The notes beneath the pieces are model-generated. The model was not told the DNA's origin. It did no database searches and saw only the letters and a list, made by a program, of their open reading frames with translations. Shown here piece after piece: positions 26,029-34,393 of a DNA stretch of 64,000 nt (position 1 is its first letter; each line of letters begins with the position of its first letter). The translations under genes were made by a program, and so were the position numbers. The DNA is from Pseudomonas viridiflava (GTDB lineage: Bacteria > Pseudomonadota > Gammaproteobacteria > Pseudomonadales > Pseudomonadaceae): assembly GCF_003702045.1 (NCBI RefSeq), contig NZ_RBTP01000012.1:62001-126000 (forward strand). The letters are read 5' to 3'.

Positions 26029-26742
26029 TCAGGCAAACGAACGGTCGAAGTAGAAAATCTTGCCAGGCTTGAGGTTTTCGACCGTGGCCTGCGCCTTGAT
26101 GCCTCCGCCGGACTTCTTGCGCCCGGTTTCCTTTATGTAGCCTTCTTCCGTCAGCTTGATCAGCCGCTGGCGCATGCTGGATTTCAGAACGGGCCGATTC
26201 AACACCACGGAATAAATGGCTGTCGCTTCCGGTGCGCTGAATTCGTCGCCCAGAAACAGCAAGGGCAGGCTTGAGTAGAGTGATTTGGAGTGCAAGCGTT
26301 CGGCCGCTTGATCGATCAGCTCGTTGTGGTCGAAAGGCAGCAGGCTTTCGCGGCTGAGCAGGGCGTGAAGCGGCACGAATGTCTGTCGTTCGTTCAGCAC
26401 TGCGTCCTGATCGAGAATGGCGATGTAAAACGTTGAGGATGACCAGCACCTGGGGTCACGGAACGCGTTGCCCACTGTGCCGACCTGTTCGATGTAGCCG
26501 AGCCTGACGCCGATCTTTTCCGACTCGATCAGGCGTTTGACACCGGCATCCATCGACACGTCGCGCACAGTGCCGTTGAGCACCAGGCCCGGCAGCGCCC
26601 AACTTTCTGCAAACGGCTCACCAGGGCGTTTGTGCAGCAGGACCTGAAGCGCTTGAGTCTTGCGGCAGTAGCGCAGGACCACGAGGTCGATGGTGTGCAG
26701 ATAGTCCATCTTCGGTGGGGTGTCGTGTTCGGTCTGGCTCAT
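26029..26742 (-). CDS. nrtR: NrtR: Nudix-related transcriptional regulator of NAD metabolism
   Basis: A 237-residue protein with an N-terminal Nudix-like domain (about residues 10-140) and a C-terminal winged helix (about 165-237, containing PVLKSSMRQRLIKLTEEGYI). The Nudix box, in LVLNGTVRDVSMDAGVKRLI, has lost the paired Glu residues of active hydrolases, as expected for a sensor of ADP-ribose or related molecules. In Pseudomonas aeruginosa NrtR represses the nadD2 and pncA operons; here it lies next to the same genes. It overlaps nadD2 by a few bases or nearly so. The start is ATG at 26742; GTG at 26754 is an alternative. Confidence 0.9.
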   Translation of the reverse strand: MSQTEHDTPPKMDYLHTIDLVVLRYCRKTQALQVLLHKRPGEPFAESWALPGLVLNGTVRDVSMDAGVKRLIESEKIGVRLGYIEQVGTVGNAFRDPRCWSSSTFYIAILDQDAVLNERQTFVPLHALLSRESLLPFDHNELIDQAAERLHSKSLYSSLPLLFLGDEFSAPEATAIYSVVLNRPVLKSSMRQRLIKLTEEGYIKETGRKKSGGGIKAQATVENLKPGKIFYFDRSFA

Positions 26743-26743
26743 G

Positions 26744-27289
26744 TCAAACGGCACCTGAGGCGTAAATGTCGTAGTTTACCGGATCAAGACCCGGCGCAAT
26801 CCAATGAGTCGGGAGCGGGACGCCTTCCAGCAGTTGCTTGCGCACGTCGGTGCTGCGTACGCCAACCTGTTCAGGGGCGATGATCACCGAGAAGGTTTCA
26901 AGCAGCTCGGGACCCAGGTAAAAACCGGGCAGGGCGTCAGCCACGTCCTGACCGACCACCAGTGCAATGCTCTTCGGCATGCAGCCTGTAGTATTCGCAA
27001 GGCATGTCAGCAGGTTAAAACTGTAGACAGGTCCCGGGCTCTGGCTGAAAAGTTCGAGTTCGATATCGCTGACCAACAGCTCACCGCCGCACTGATTGCG
27101 GACGTTGTCTGCAATCAGGCGCAGCCACTGGAGACGAAGCTCGTAATTCACCATGACCTTACCGTAGGGGTGCTGGTAAGACGGCACCACCAGCGTGAGC
27201 CTTGCCTGTCGGGAGGCGTGAATCATGACATTGGCATGGCCCGCGTGGGGTGGATTGAATGCTCCACCGTAGACAGCGATCTCGTACAT
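26744..27289 (-). CDS. nadD2: Nicotinate-nucleotide adenylyltransferase, NadD2-type
   Basis: A 181-residue nucleotidyltransferase. The phosphate-binding motif YGGAFNPPHAGH sits at residues 7-18, and the C-terminal VRSTDVRKQL matches the ISSTxxR catalytic loop. It would join ATP and nicotinate mononucleotide (or NMN) to make the dinucleotide in NAD synthesis. The length is a little shorter than housekeeping NadD, fitting the second paralogue next to nrtR in Pseudomonas (nrtR-nadD2 / pncA-pncB-nadE). GGAGA precedes the ATG. It reads away from pncA across the NrtR operators, with nrtR directly downstream. Confidence 0.9.
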   Translation of the reverse strand: MYEIAVYGGAFNPPHAGHANVMIHASRQARLTLVVPSYQHPYGKVMVNYELRLQWLRLIADNVRNQCGGELLVSDIELELFSQSPGPVYSFNLLTCLANTTGCMPKSIALVVGQDVADALPGFYLGPELLETFSVIIAPEQVGVRSTDVRKQLLEGVPLPTHWIAPGLDPVNYDIYASGAV

Positions 27290-27310
27290 GGCGTTCTCCT
27301 TTGGATTAAA

Positions 27311-27329
27311 AAGTACACTAGATGTACTT
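27311..27329. promoter_or_regulatory. NrtR operator 1 (nadD2 side)
   Basis: Perfect palindrome AAGTACA-CTAGA-TGTACTT, 22 bases before the nadD2 start. It has the same arms and spacer length as operator 2 at 27434-27466. Position and symmetry suit repression of nadD2-nrtR. Confidence 0.82.
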
Positions 27330-27433
27330 AATGATCAATCGGCATTTTTGCATGGCATCTCATCTTTCAGGCCTTCTTATAGCAATTAAAAGGATCAATA
27401 GGGCTCACGTGAAAATAGATTGAAATTGGCGTT

Positions 27434-27466
27434 GACCATAAAGTACATCAGGTGTACTTTATGGTC
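27434..27466. promoter_or_regulatory. NrtR operator 2 (pncA side), extended perfect palindrome
   Basis: GACCATAAAGTACA, a TCAGG spacer, then the exact inverse TGTACTTTATGGTC: 14 + 5 + 14 bases without mismatch. The core AAAGTACA/TGTACTTT matches operator 1. It ends 20 bases before the pncA start. The outer arms are longer than an NrtR site needs, and may reflect a second contact or a fold in DNA or RNA. Confidence 0.85.
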
Positions 27467-27486
27467 ATGCAAACGAGGAACACATC

Positions 27487-28128
27487 ATGAATGCCAACAC
27501 GATCAAGACCGCTTCATTCGATGTCGATGCCCAAAAGAGTTTCACACCGCTGTGCCCTGACGAGCTTCCTGTCAGCGGGGGCGATCAGATCGGGGCCGCG
27601 CTCAACTTCATGGCAACCCTTGCCCGCCTGCGTCTGGGCAGCAAGGACGCTCACGCCGTCAACGCTCCCTGGGTCGTTGAAACCCACGACCGGATGCTCC
27701 AGCCGACCGGGCTCAAGCATGCCGACCTGACGTGGGTAAGCCACTGCATCCCTGGCACCGAAGGGTTCAAGCTGCTGGATGAGCTGCCCCAGCCGCTGGA
27801 ATACGACTACTTCGTCTGGAAGGGCGTTGAGCCGGATCTGCATCCTTACGGCGCGGTTTGGCATGATCTGGATGAAAAGCTGTCTACCGGTGTTATCGAA
27901 TACCTGAGAGCCAACGGTATCGAGCGCGTGATCGTCGGCGGCCTGGCGCTTGATTTCTGCGTCAAGACCACTGCCCTGCAGTTGGTCAGCGCCGGATTCG
28001 TCGTGGTGCTGTATGTGCCTGCCTGCCGGGGTATCAGCGAAGAGGGTTCACTGGCGGCACTGGCCGAGATGGAGAAGGCCGGCATTCTGATTGCCAATAG
28101 TCCGCAAGAATTGACCGAACTGGCCTGA
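27487..28128 (+). CDS. pncA: Nicotinamidase (isochorismatase family)
   Basis: A 213-residue cysteine hydrolase that converts nicotinamide to nicotinate. The catalytic triad is visible: Asp in FDVDAQ, Lys in YFVWKG, and Cys in GGLALDFCVKTTA. The metal-binding Asp/His residues are probably in VVETHD (near residue 68). The start has GAGGAACACATC upstream. First gene of the salvage operon pncA-pncB-nadE, under operator 2. The 17-base gap to pncB has GGAGA. Confidence 0.93.
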   Translation: MNANTIKTASFDVDAQKSFTPLCPDELPVSGGDQIGAALNFMATLARLRLGSKDAHAVNAPWVVETHDRMLQPTGLKHADLTWVSHCIPGTEGFKLLDELPQPLEYDYFVWKGVEPDLHPYGAVWHDLDEKLSTGVIEYLRANGIERVIVGGLALDFCVKTTALQLVSAGFVVVLYVPACRGISEEGSLAALAEMEKAGILIANSPQELTELA

Positions 28129-28144
28129 GGCCTGGGAGAAAGAC

Positions 28145-29350
28145 ATGGAAAGTGTTTACGACTTCAGCAAACCGATCGTGCGCTCGCCGACCGACGACGA
28201 CATGTACAAACTGTCGATGGGGCAAGCGATCTACCACGCCTATCCCAGCGCCGATACCGAATGGGCGTTGCGGGTTCGCTCCCAGGACGATCTGACGCCG
28301 TACATCAGCGAAATCCGCGAAGCGGTCGATCAGCTTCAGGAGCTGGAAAGCAGTCAAGACATGCTGCGTCATCTGCGCGGCATTCCTTACATCAGCACGG
28401 ACTACATCGACTATCTGGAAGACTTCCGCCTCAAGCCGCGCTTCGTCAAGGTCGGCGAGAATAACGGCCAGCTTGAGATTCGGGCTCGCGGTCCGTGGGT
28501 GGGCGTCTCGCCGTTCGAGGTCAAGATTCTGGCCATCGTCAGCGAGATTCGTAACCGTCACGTCTACCCGGATCTGTCCCTGGAGCAGGTGCGTGAAAGC
28601 CTTTACAAGAAGTTCGACTGGCTGAAGGCCAACGCCACGACCGAAGAGCTGGCGTCGTTCAAAGTCGCCGATTTCGGCACGCGTCGGCGAATTTCCTACC
28701 TGGCTCAAGAAGAAGTCGTCCGCACCATGATGCGTGATTTTCCCGGTGAGTTCGTTGGCACCAGCAACATTCAGTTGGCCCGCGAATTCAATATCCGCGC
28801 CGTGGGCACGCAGGCTCACGAATGGTTTCAGGCGCACCAGCAACTGGGGCCACGGCTGGTCGATAGCCAGAAAGCGGCACTGGATGGCTGGATCAAGGAG
28901 TACCGCGGCGACCCGGGGTTGACCTTGGCCGACTGCATCAATCAGGACGCTTTCCTGCGCGATTTCGACTCGTACTACGCCAAGCTGTTCGACGGCTGCC
29001 GTCACGACTCGGGTGATCCGCTGGTGTGGGGTGATCGCATGATCGCGCACTACGAGTCGCTGCGCATCGATCCGCAGACCAAGACACTGATCTTCAGTGA
29101 CGGCCTGAATCTGGGCGACAAAGCGTTGCGAATCCTGCGTCACTTCCGAGGTCGCATTAACGTGTCGTTCGGTATCGGCACGGATCTCACCAACGGCGTC
29201 GAGGGCGTGAAGCCTTTGAGCATCGTGATGAAGATGGTCAATTGCCAGGGCCAGCCCGTGGCGAAGATTTCCGACGCCCCCGGCAAGAGCCAATGCGAAT
29301 CCCCCGAATTTTTGTCGTACCTCAAGCAGGTTTTTCAGGTTAAGGAGTGA
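28145..29350 (+). CDS. pncB: Nicotinate phosphoribosyltransferase
   Basis: A 401-residue enzyme that makes nicotinate mononucleotide from nicotinate and PRPP with ATP. Typical features are the N-terminal DDDMYKLSMGQAIYHAYPSADTEWALRVRS, the conserved FGTRRRISYLAQEEVVRTMM, a His in the phosphorylated-His region (GTQAHEWFQAHQQL), DCINQDAFLRDFDSYYAKLFDGCRHDSGDP, and the phosphate-binding FSDGLNLGDKAL. GGAGAAAGAC precedes the start. It is the second gene of the operon, 16 bases after pncA and 7 before nadE. Confidence 0.95.
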   Translation: MESVYDFSKPIVRSPTDDDMYKLSMGQAIYHAYPSADTEWALRVRSQDDLTPYISEIREAVDQLQELESSQDMLRHLRGIPYISTDYIDYLEDFRLKPRFVKVGENNGQLEIRARGPWVGVSPFEVKILAIVSEIRNRHVYPDLSLEQVRESLYKKFDWLKANATTEELASFKVADFGTRRRISYLAQEEVVRTMMRDFPGEFVGTSNIQLAREFNIRAVGTQAHEWFQAHQQLGPRLVDSQKAALDGWIKEYRGDPGLTLADCINQDAFLRDFDSYYAKLFDGCRHDSGDPLVWGDRMIAHYESLRIDPQTKTLIFSDGLNLGDKALRILRHFRGRINVSFGIGTDLTNGVEGVKPLSIVMKMVNCQGQPVAKISDAPGKSQCESPEFLSYLKQVFQVKE

Positions 29351-29357
29351 GGACATC

Positions 29358-30194
29358 ATGAATACGCAAACCCGTCTGCAAGCCGAGATCCAGTCAGCCC
29401 TGGGCATTGACCGTGGCATCACCGACGCTGACAGCGTGAGCGCCGAAATCGTCCGGCGCGTCGAATTCATCAAGGGCGTGCTGCTCAAGTCCGGCATGAA
29501 AGCGCTGGTCTTGGGCATCAGCGGCGGCGTCGATTCCTCGACCGCCGGGCGCTTGTGCCAGTTGGCGGTCAACGAGTTGAAAGCGGCTGGACATGACGTC
29601 AGGTTCGTCGCCGTGCGGCTGCCCTATAAAACCCAGGCCGACGAGCATGATGCCCAGGCAGCAATGAGTTTCATCCAGCCAGACCTCATCACCAGTGTGA
29701 ACATCGGCGGGGCTGTGGACAGTGTGATGAGCGAAATCTCCATCGATGGTCTGGCGCCAAGCCCCGAGCAGACCGATTTCGCCAAGGGCAATGTCAAGGC
29801 GCGTACTCGCATGCTGGCGCAATACGCGATCGCCAATTTCGTCGGTGGGCTGGTGGTCGGCACTGATCACGCTGCGGAAGCTGTGATGGGCTTCTTCACC
29901 AAGTTTGGCGATGGCGCCTGCGACCTCGCGCCGCTGAGCGGCCTCACCAAGGGGCAAGTCCGTTTGCTCGCAGGCGCATTGGGCGCTCCTTCGCACCTCG
30001 TCAGCAAACCTCCGACGGCCGACCTCGAAGACCTGGCGCCGGGCAAGCTGGACGAAGTGGCGTATGGCTGTACCTATGACGACATCGACAACTACTTGTT
30101 GGGCAAGGACGTCTCGGCATCGGCGGCGGCGATCATCGAAGCCGCTTACCTCAAGACCGCCCACAAGCGTGAGTTGCCGATCTCTCCTGTTTGA
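29358..30194 (+). CDS. nadE: NH3-dependent NAD+ synthetase
   Basis: A 278-residue amidotransferase-independent NAD synthetase, which amidates nicotinate adenine dinucleotide using ammonia. The PP-loop is SGGVDSSTAGRLCQLAV; FAKGNVKARTRMLAQYAIAN, GTDHAAEAVMGFFTKFGDG and ADLEDLAPGKLDEVAYGCTY complete the family pattern. The length is that of the NadE form without a glutaminase domain. GGAG/GAGGAC lies upstream of the ATG. Last gene of pncA-pncB-nadE; together with nadD2 it completes nicotinamide to NAD. Confidence 0.95.
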   Translation: MNTQTRLQAEIQSALGIDRGITDADSVSAEIVRRVEFIKGVLLKSGMKALVLGISGGVDSSTAGRLCQLAVNELKAAGHDVRFVAVRLPYKTQADEHDAQAAMSFIQPDLITSVNIGGAVDSVMSEISIDGLAPSPEQTDFAKGNVKARTRMLAQYAIANFVGGLVVGTDHAAEAVMGFFTKFGDGACDLAPLSGLTKGQVRLLAGALGAPSHLVSKPPTADLEDLAPGKLDEVAYGCTYDDIDNYLLGKDVSASAAAIIEAAYLKTAHKRELPISPV

Positions 30195-30335
30195 AGTCTT
30201 GGGCTGATTGCCTGTCTATCTGCGTCGCCAGTACCAATGGGACGCAGAGCTGCCCGCTAAACCTGTGTATACGCTTGAATTGCCATGTAAAGAGGCTGAG
30301 TATACGCCGCGTGTAGATACGAACCGGTCTTCCAC

Positions 30336-31607
30336 ATGTCCCAACAAGTCTTCCTCCGAGACGCCATGCGTCGCCTCAACTTCACCCGTGACGCGCTCGC
30401 CCAACGTCTGGGTGTTTCGCGCCGTGCGCTCGACAGTTGGTTACTGCCTGATGAATCCGCCGAAATGCGCAAGATGCCAGACATCGCGCAACGCTTCGTT
30501 CTAGAGATTCTGAAAGGCAACGCCAATGCCTTGCAGCGGGCAGACTCAAGGCCGCACGGCAACGAGGAGGTTGCCCGGCATTTGCTATCGGTCGAAACCT
30601 ATACCCGTGAGTCGGTAGAAGCGTTGCTGCGCATCGCCGACATGATGCAACCGGTTGCCCGTCGTCAGAAAACCACGCGTGTGCTGGAAGGCGCTGTGCT
30701 GGCGAACCTGTTTTTTGAAGCCAGCACGCGTACGCGGCTGAGTTTCGCCTCGGCGTTTGCCAGGCTCGGCGGGTCGGTCTGCGACACCACCGGTTTCACC
30801 TTTTCATCGATGGCCAAGGGTGAGTCCGTTGCTGACACCAGCCGAGTCATCAGTGGCTACGCCGACATCATCGTTGTGCGCCACCCTGAATTGGGCGCGG
30901 TCGCCGAATTTGCCGAGGCCACTCACGTTCCGGTGGTCAACGCAGGCGATGGTCCGGGCGAACATCCGAGTCAGGCCTTGCTGGACCTCTACACCCTCCA
31001 GCGCGAGTTTTCACGGCTCGACAAACTGGTCTATGGTGCGCATATCGCCTTCGTCGGCGACCTGAAATACGGGCGCACCGTGCACTCGTTGAGCAAGCTG
31101 CTGGCGCTCTACCGCAACCTGACGTTCACGCTTGTCTCGCCAGCCAGCCTGGCGCTGCCCGAGCATCTGGTGCAGTACCTTGCCGACAAGGGGCATCGAA
31201 TCGAGCAAACCCAGGATTTGGCGAATGGCTTGAAAGGTGCCGATGTGGTTTACGCGACGCGCATTCAGAAAGAGCGTTTTGCCGAACAGGAAACGCTCGA
31301 AGGGTACAGCGCTGACTTTCAGGTCAATCAGGCCTTGGTGAATGCGGTGTGCGGGGCCAATACCCTGATCATGCACCCGTTGCCCAGGGATTCGAGGCCG
31401 GATGCTAATGATTTGAGTACCGACCTGAACCTCGACTCGCGGCTGGCCATTTTCAAACAGACCGACAATGGAATCGCCGTGCGCATGGCTATTTTCGCGT
31501 GGCTGTTGGGGGTTCAAGATCAGGTCCAGCGGTCATTACGTGATGTCGGCTGGCGTGTTCCGATCTACCTTGGGCCGGATGAGGTGGTGCCTTACCGCGA
31601 GCAGTAA
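30336..31607 (+). CDS. Aspartate carbamoyltransferase-like protein with N-terminal HTH domain
   Basis: A 423-residue protein. The first ~65 residues form a helix-turn-helix segment (FTRDALAQRLGVSRRALDSWLLP), followed by a complete carbamoyltransferase domain: FFEASTRTRLSF (carbamoyl phosphate), VVRHPELGAVAEFA, HPSQALLDLYTLQ and MHPLPR. The catalytic part is nearer aspartate than ornithine carbamoyltransferase. Canonical PyrB in Pseudomonas is ~334 residues, so this is an enlarged paralogue. Whether the HTH binds DNA is unknown. The ribosome site is weak. The next gene is convergent, 78 bases away. Confidence 0.8.
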   Translation: MSQQVFLRDAMRRLNFTRDALAQRLGVSRRALDSWLLPDESAEMRKMPDIAQRFVLEILKGNANALQRADSRPHGNEEVARHLLSVETYTRESVEALLRIADMMQPVARRQKTTRVLEGAVLANLFFEASTRTRLSFASAFARLGGSVCDTTGFTFSSMAKGESVADTSRVISGYADIIVVRHPELGAVAEFAEATHVPVVNAGDGPGEHPSQALLDLYTLQREFSRLDKLVYGAHIAFVGDLKYGRTVHSLSKLLALYRNLTFTLVSPASLALPEHLVQYLADKGHRIEQTQDLANGLKGADVVYATRIQKERFAEQETLEGYSADFQVNQALVNAVCGANTLIMHPLPRDSRPDANDLSTDLNLDSRLAIFKQTDNGIAVRMAIFAWLLGVQDQVQRSLRDVGWRVPIYLGPDEVVPYREQ

Positions 31608-31685
31608 TCACCCGTTGGGCTTGCCGAGTGGATTTTTAGGAGAGCATTGGGCGGACATCCAGGCCCGCCCTTGCTCGCTGGCCGA

Positions 31686-33848
31686 TCAGAACGAGTATTT
31701 CGCCGTCAGCGTGTAGTTGCGCGGGTCGCCATACGTATCGGTCGATCCCCACACGGAACTGGTGCCAATCGCGGCGTAATAAACCCGGTCGAAGACGTTG
31801 TTTGCATTCAGTTGCAGGTCCAGATGCTTGTTGACCTGATAACCGGCCATCAAATCCGCCACGGCGTAGCTGCCTTGTTCGAGGCGATAACTGCCGTCGG
31901 TGAGGGCAATGTCGTTGTACATGCGGCTTTGCCAATAGACGTTGCCACCCACGCGCAGTTTTTCCAGCGGGCCTTGAAAGCGGTACATGGATGACACCTT
32001 GAACAGGTGTTCAGGTGTGTCGGTGTCGAAGCGCTGGTGCTTGTTCGCAGGGTCGGCATCCTTCATGTAGTGGGCACGGGTGAAGGTGTAGCCCGCGCCG
32101 ACTTGCCAGTTCTCGGTCAGAGCGCCTTGCAACTCCATGTCGATACCCTGGCTGCGCACAAGGCCCGATGCGTCGTAACAGGTGAGCACCGGGCAGCCTG
32201 CCTGCGTGGAGGCCTGGGTGCCGAGGTTGGTCTGGTCAGTGCGGAACACCGCCAGACTGGCGTTGAGAGCGCCGTTGAAATACTCACCCTTGATGCCGAC
32301 TTCATAATTTTCACCGATAACAGGCTTGAGCTGCCCGCCGGACAAATCCTGATAGCTCTGTGGCTGGAATATGTCGGTGTAGCTGGCATACACGGAATAG
32401 GTGTCGTCCAGCTTGTAGATCAGGCCGCCATAGCGCGTGACGTTTTTGGTGACCTTGTAGTCGCCATCGCCCGTGCGATCGTCATAGTCGTACCAGTCCA
32501 GGCGACCACCGAGAATCAACGTCAAAGGATCGGCCAGGCTCAAACGTGTGGTGAGGTAAACGCCTTCCTGAGTAGCGACGCTGTGCAGGTTGCCGTCGCG
32601 TACGAAGTTCGGCTTCGGCGCGGCAATCGGCAGGCCGGTGTCGTAAGGGCTGTATTCCTTGCTGTCCTTGTCGTAAACGCGCCGACTGGCACCGATCACC
32701 AGTTCGTGGGTGCGGCCCAGCGCCTGGAATGGGCCGCTGGCGAAGGCGTCGAAAGCGGTCTGTTTTTCTTCAGGGCGCGACTGGTACGCCGTGGTTTCCA
32801 GCGGGCCGTTGTAGCGCGACAGGTAGGTGCCCGAGAACAGGGCGTCCAGTGAGGAGGCGGTGCCCGCCAGGTGCAGTTTCCAGTCGTTGTCGAATCGGTG
32901 TTCCAGTTCACCGAACACGGTGTCGATCTGCAGCTTCTTCTTTTCCCAGTCGGAGCCGGGGTAGGTGGAGCGGGGCAGGTTAAGGTGATGGCCATCGGTG
33001 CCCAGCGGCAGGCCACCCCAGAAGAAGTTGGTTTCGTCTTCCTGACGCGAGTAGCCCAGCGTGGCGGTGGTTGCGTCGCTCAGGTCCGCTTCGACCACGC
33101 CATAAAACAGGCCATGATCACTCTCTTCCTTGTCGCGAAAGCTGTTGGCGTCCTGATAGGAACCGACCACACGGCCACGCAGCGTGCCGCTGTCGTTCAG
33201 TTTGCTGGAGGCGTCGAATTCACCCCGGTAGTTGTCCCAGCTTCCGGTGCTGCCGGTGAGGGTGACCTGGGGTTCGGCGGTCGGACGCTTGCGCACCATG
33301 TTGATCGCCGCCGAGGGGTTGCCTGCGCCGGTAATCAAACCGGTTGCGCCGCGGATCACTTCAACGCGGTCAAACATCGCCAGGTTCGGCTGCACGCCCG
33401 CCGTAAAGCCGGAATACGAGGCAGGAATGCCGTCGTACATGATGTTGTCGATGTCGAACCCGCGCGACGTGTACGTTTGTCGGCCCGGTCCGCTGGCCTG
33501 GCTGAGAAACAGGCCGGGGGTGTTCCTGACCACGTCGTTGACGCTGGTCATGGCCTGATCGTCCATGCGTTGGCGAGTGATCACGGTCACGGCTTGTGGT
33601 GTTTCGCGCATGCTCAGGGGCAGTTTGGTAGCGGTCTGCATAACGCCGGTGGTGTAGGAACCGGAGCCTTCGGTGGTCGTTCCCAGACGGTCATCACTGA
33701 TTTCGGTAGCGCCCAGTTCCAGCGTGCCGGTCGCTTGCTCGGGTTGGGGTTCTGCGGCGAAAACCCCTTGAGAGGTTGCGATCCCGATGCCGATGGCCAA
33801 CAGGCATGGCGTGAAACGAAAACGGCTTTGCAGTTGCTGGCCCGACAT
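31686..33848 (-). CDS. TonB-dependent siderophore receptor
   Basis: A ~720-residue outer-membrane receptor. A signal peptide (MSGQQLQSRFRFTPCLLAIGIGIATSQGVFA) is followed by the TonB box-like segment and plug domain (PQAVTVITRQRMDDQAMTSVNDVVRNTPGLFL, YTSRGFDIDNIMYDGIPASY, RVEVIRGATGLITGAGNPSAAINMVRKRP). The rest is a 22-strand-type barrel ending in YTLTAKYSF, with the terminal Phe needed for assembly. It should bring in ferric siderophore with TonB-ExbBD energy. The start at 33848 is chosen to give a proper signal peptide; the frame opens to 33953. A Fur-like site is 37 bases upstream. No sigma factor or siderophore gene adjoins it, but the NRPS locus is 8 kb away. Confidence 0.9.
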   Translation of the reverse strand: MSGQQLQSRFRFTPCLLAIGIGIATSQGVFAAEPQPEQATGTLELGATEISDDRLGTTTEGSGSYTTGVMQTATKLPLSMRETPQAVTVITRQRMDDQAMTSVNDVVRNTPGLFLSQASGPGRQTYTSRGFDIDNIMYDGIPASYSGFTAGVQPNLAMFDRVEVIRGATGLITGAGNPSAAINMVRKRPTAEPQVTLTGSTGSWDNYRGEFDASSKLNDSGTLRGRVVGSYQDANSFRDKEESDHGLFYGVVEADLSDATTATLGYSRQEDETNFFWGGLPLGTDGHHLNLPRSTYPGSDWEKKKLQIDTVFGELEHRFDNDWKLHLAGTASSLDALFSGTYLSRYNGPLETTAYQSRPEEKQTAFDAFASGPFQALGRTHELVIGASRRVYDKDSKEYSPYDTGLPIAAPKPNFVRDGNLHSVATQEGVYLTTRLSLADPLTLILGGRLDWYDYDDRTGDGDYKVTKNVTRYGGLIYKLDDTYSVYASYTDIFQPQSYQDLSGGQLKPVIGENYEVGIKGEYFNGALNASLAVFRTDQTNLGTQASTQAGCPVLTCYDASGLVRSQGIDMELQGALTENWQVGAGYTFTRAHYMKDADPANKHQRFDTDTPEHLFKVSSMYRFQGPLEKLRVGGNVYWQSRMYNDIALTDGSYRLEQGSYAVADLMAGYQVNKHLDLQLNANNVFDRVYYAAIGTSSVWGSTDTYGDPRNYTLTAKYSF

Positions 33849-33884
33849 GACCTGACACTCCCTGAACGCCTTCCGTGGCTGCAT

Positions 33885-33906
33885 GATAATGTTGATAAGA
33901 ATGATT
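33885..33906. promoter_or_regulatory. Fur-box-like site upstream of siderophore receptor
   Basis: GATAATGTTGATAAGAATGATT shows two GATAAT-type hexamers and an ATGATT that fit the Fur hexamer pattern (GATAAT GATAAT ATTATC) with a few mismatches. It is placed as expected for iron repression of the receptor. Confidence 0.6.
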
Positions 33907-34087
33907 CGCGTTAGTGTGACAGATTGTTTCTGTCGGAAAAAGCCTACGCGCACAAATACTTAACAAAATTTTCACATCTTCCAATGAGGCGGATAATCAG
34001 GACGGGCGGATGTTTTCGGGGCAGAAGAGGCAGTGGAGGAGTAGCAGGTCAGGTTTCTGCTGCGTGACACATGCGCTGTGTTTGCCC

Positions 34088-34140
34088 GGGTTGTGGGTGA
34101 CCTCGTAACGTCTTCGACATAGCGCTGTCGTGCGGCAAAA
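34088..34140 (-). repeat. REP-associated repeat unit, copy D (inverted)
   Basis: Read on the minus strand it contains GCACGACAGCGCTATGTCGA, then AAGACGTTACGAGG, which follows copy C (GCGCGACAGCGCTATGCC then AAGACATGGTGCG). It is less conserved than the other three copies. Confidence 0.45.
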
Positions 34141-34157
34141 AAGGGCCGTAGGCGCGT

Positions 34158-34279
34158 AATGCTGTTCACTGAAGCCGCTGACCGAAGGCTTTCGCTTTTC
34201 GGTACTGCGGCGAAGCCTAAGAAAAACGGCGCTTTACCCTTTATGGGGGAGCGCCGTTTTTCCTTAAGTGAACAGCATT
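34158..34279. mobile_element. MITE-like element with 17-bp terminal inverted repeats
   Basis: Ends AATGCTGTTCACTGAAG (34158-34174) and CTTAAGTGAACAGCATT (34263-34279) are inverse with one mismatch. Inside, AAAAACGGCGCT (34222-34233) and AGCGCCGTTTTT (34250-34261) form a perfect 12-bp stem. At 122 bases it has no coding capacity. Size and ends suggest a non-autonomous element related to an insertion sequence; a bidirectional terminator is the alternative for the inner stem. Confidence 0.5.
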
Positions 34280-34282
34280 TCC

Positions 34283-34371
34283 GTAGGAGCGGACTTGTCC
34301 GCGAAAGGGCCGTACAGTCGGTGAAGGTTCAGCGACTGGAATACAGTATTCGCAGACAAGTCCGCTCCCAC
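34283..34371. repeat. REP pair (BIME-like), copy D
   Basis: Left GTAGGAGCGGACTTGTCCGCG and right TTCGCAGACAAGTCCGCTCC, inverse with two mismatches. It abuts the MITE-like element by 4 bases. Confidence 0.85.
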
Positions 34372-34393
34372 GGGGGGAGCGTTGTTTCAGTAA

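Larger units (their letters stand above)
33907..34393. other. Intergenic region: repeat unit, MITE-like element and REP pair
   Basis: About 490 bases between the receptor promoter and the stop of the first autotransporter gene. It holds an inverted REP-associated unit (34088-34140), a 122-base inverted-repeat element (34158-34279), and a REP pair (34283-34371). No gene is seen. Confidence 0.6.

Noticed and set aside
28034..29572. 512-codon open frame on the minus strand across pncB and nadE
   Set aside because: It mirrors the strongly supported pncB and nadE frames and lacks a ribosome site and family motifs; it is an open antisense frame produced by GC-rich codons.
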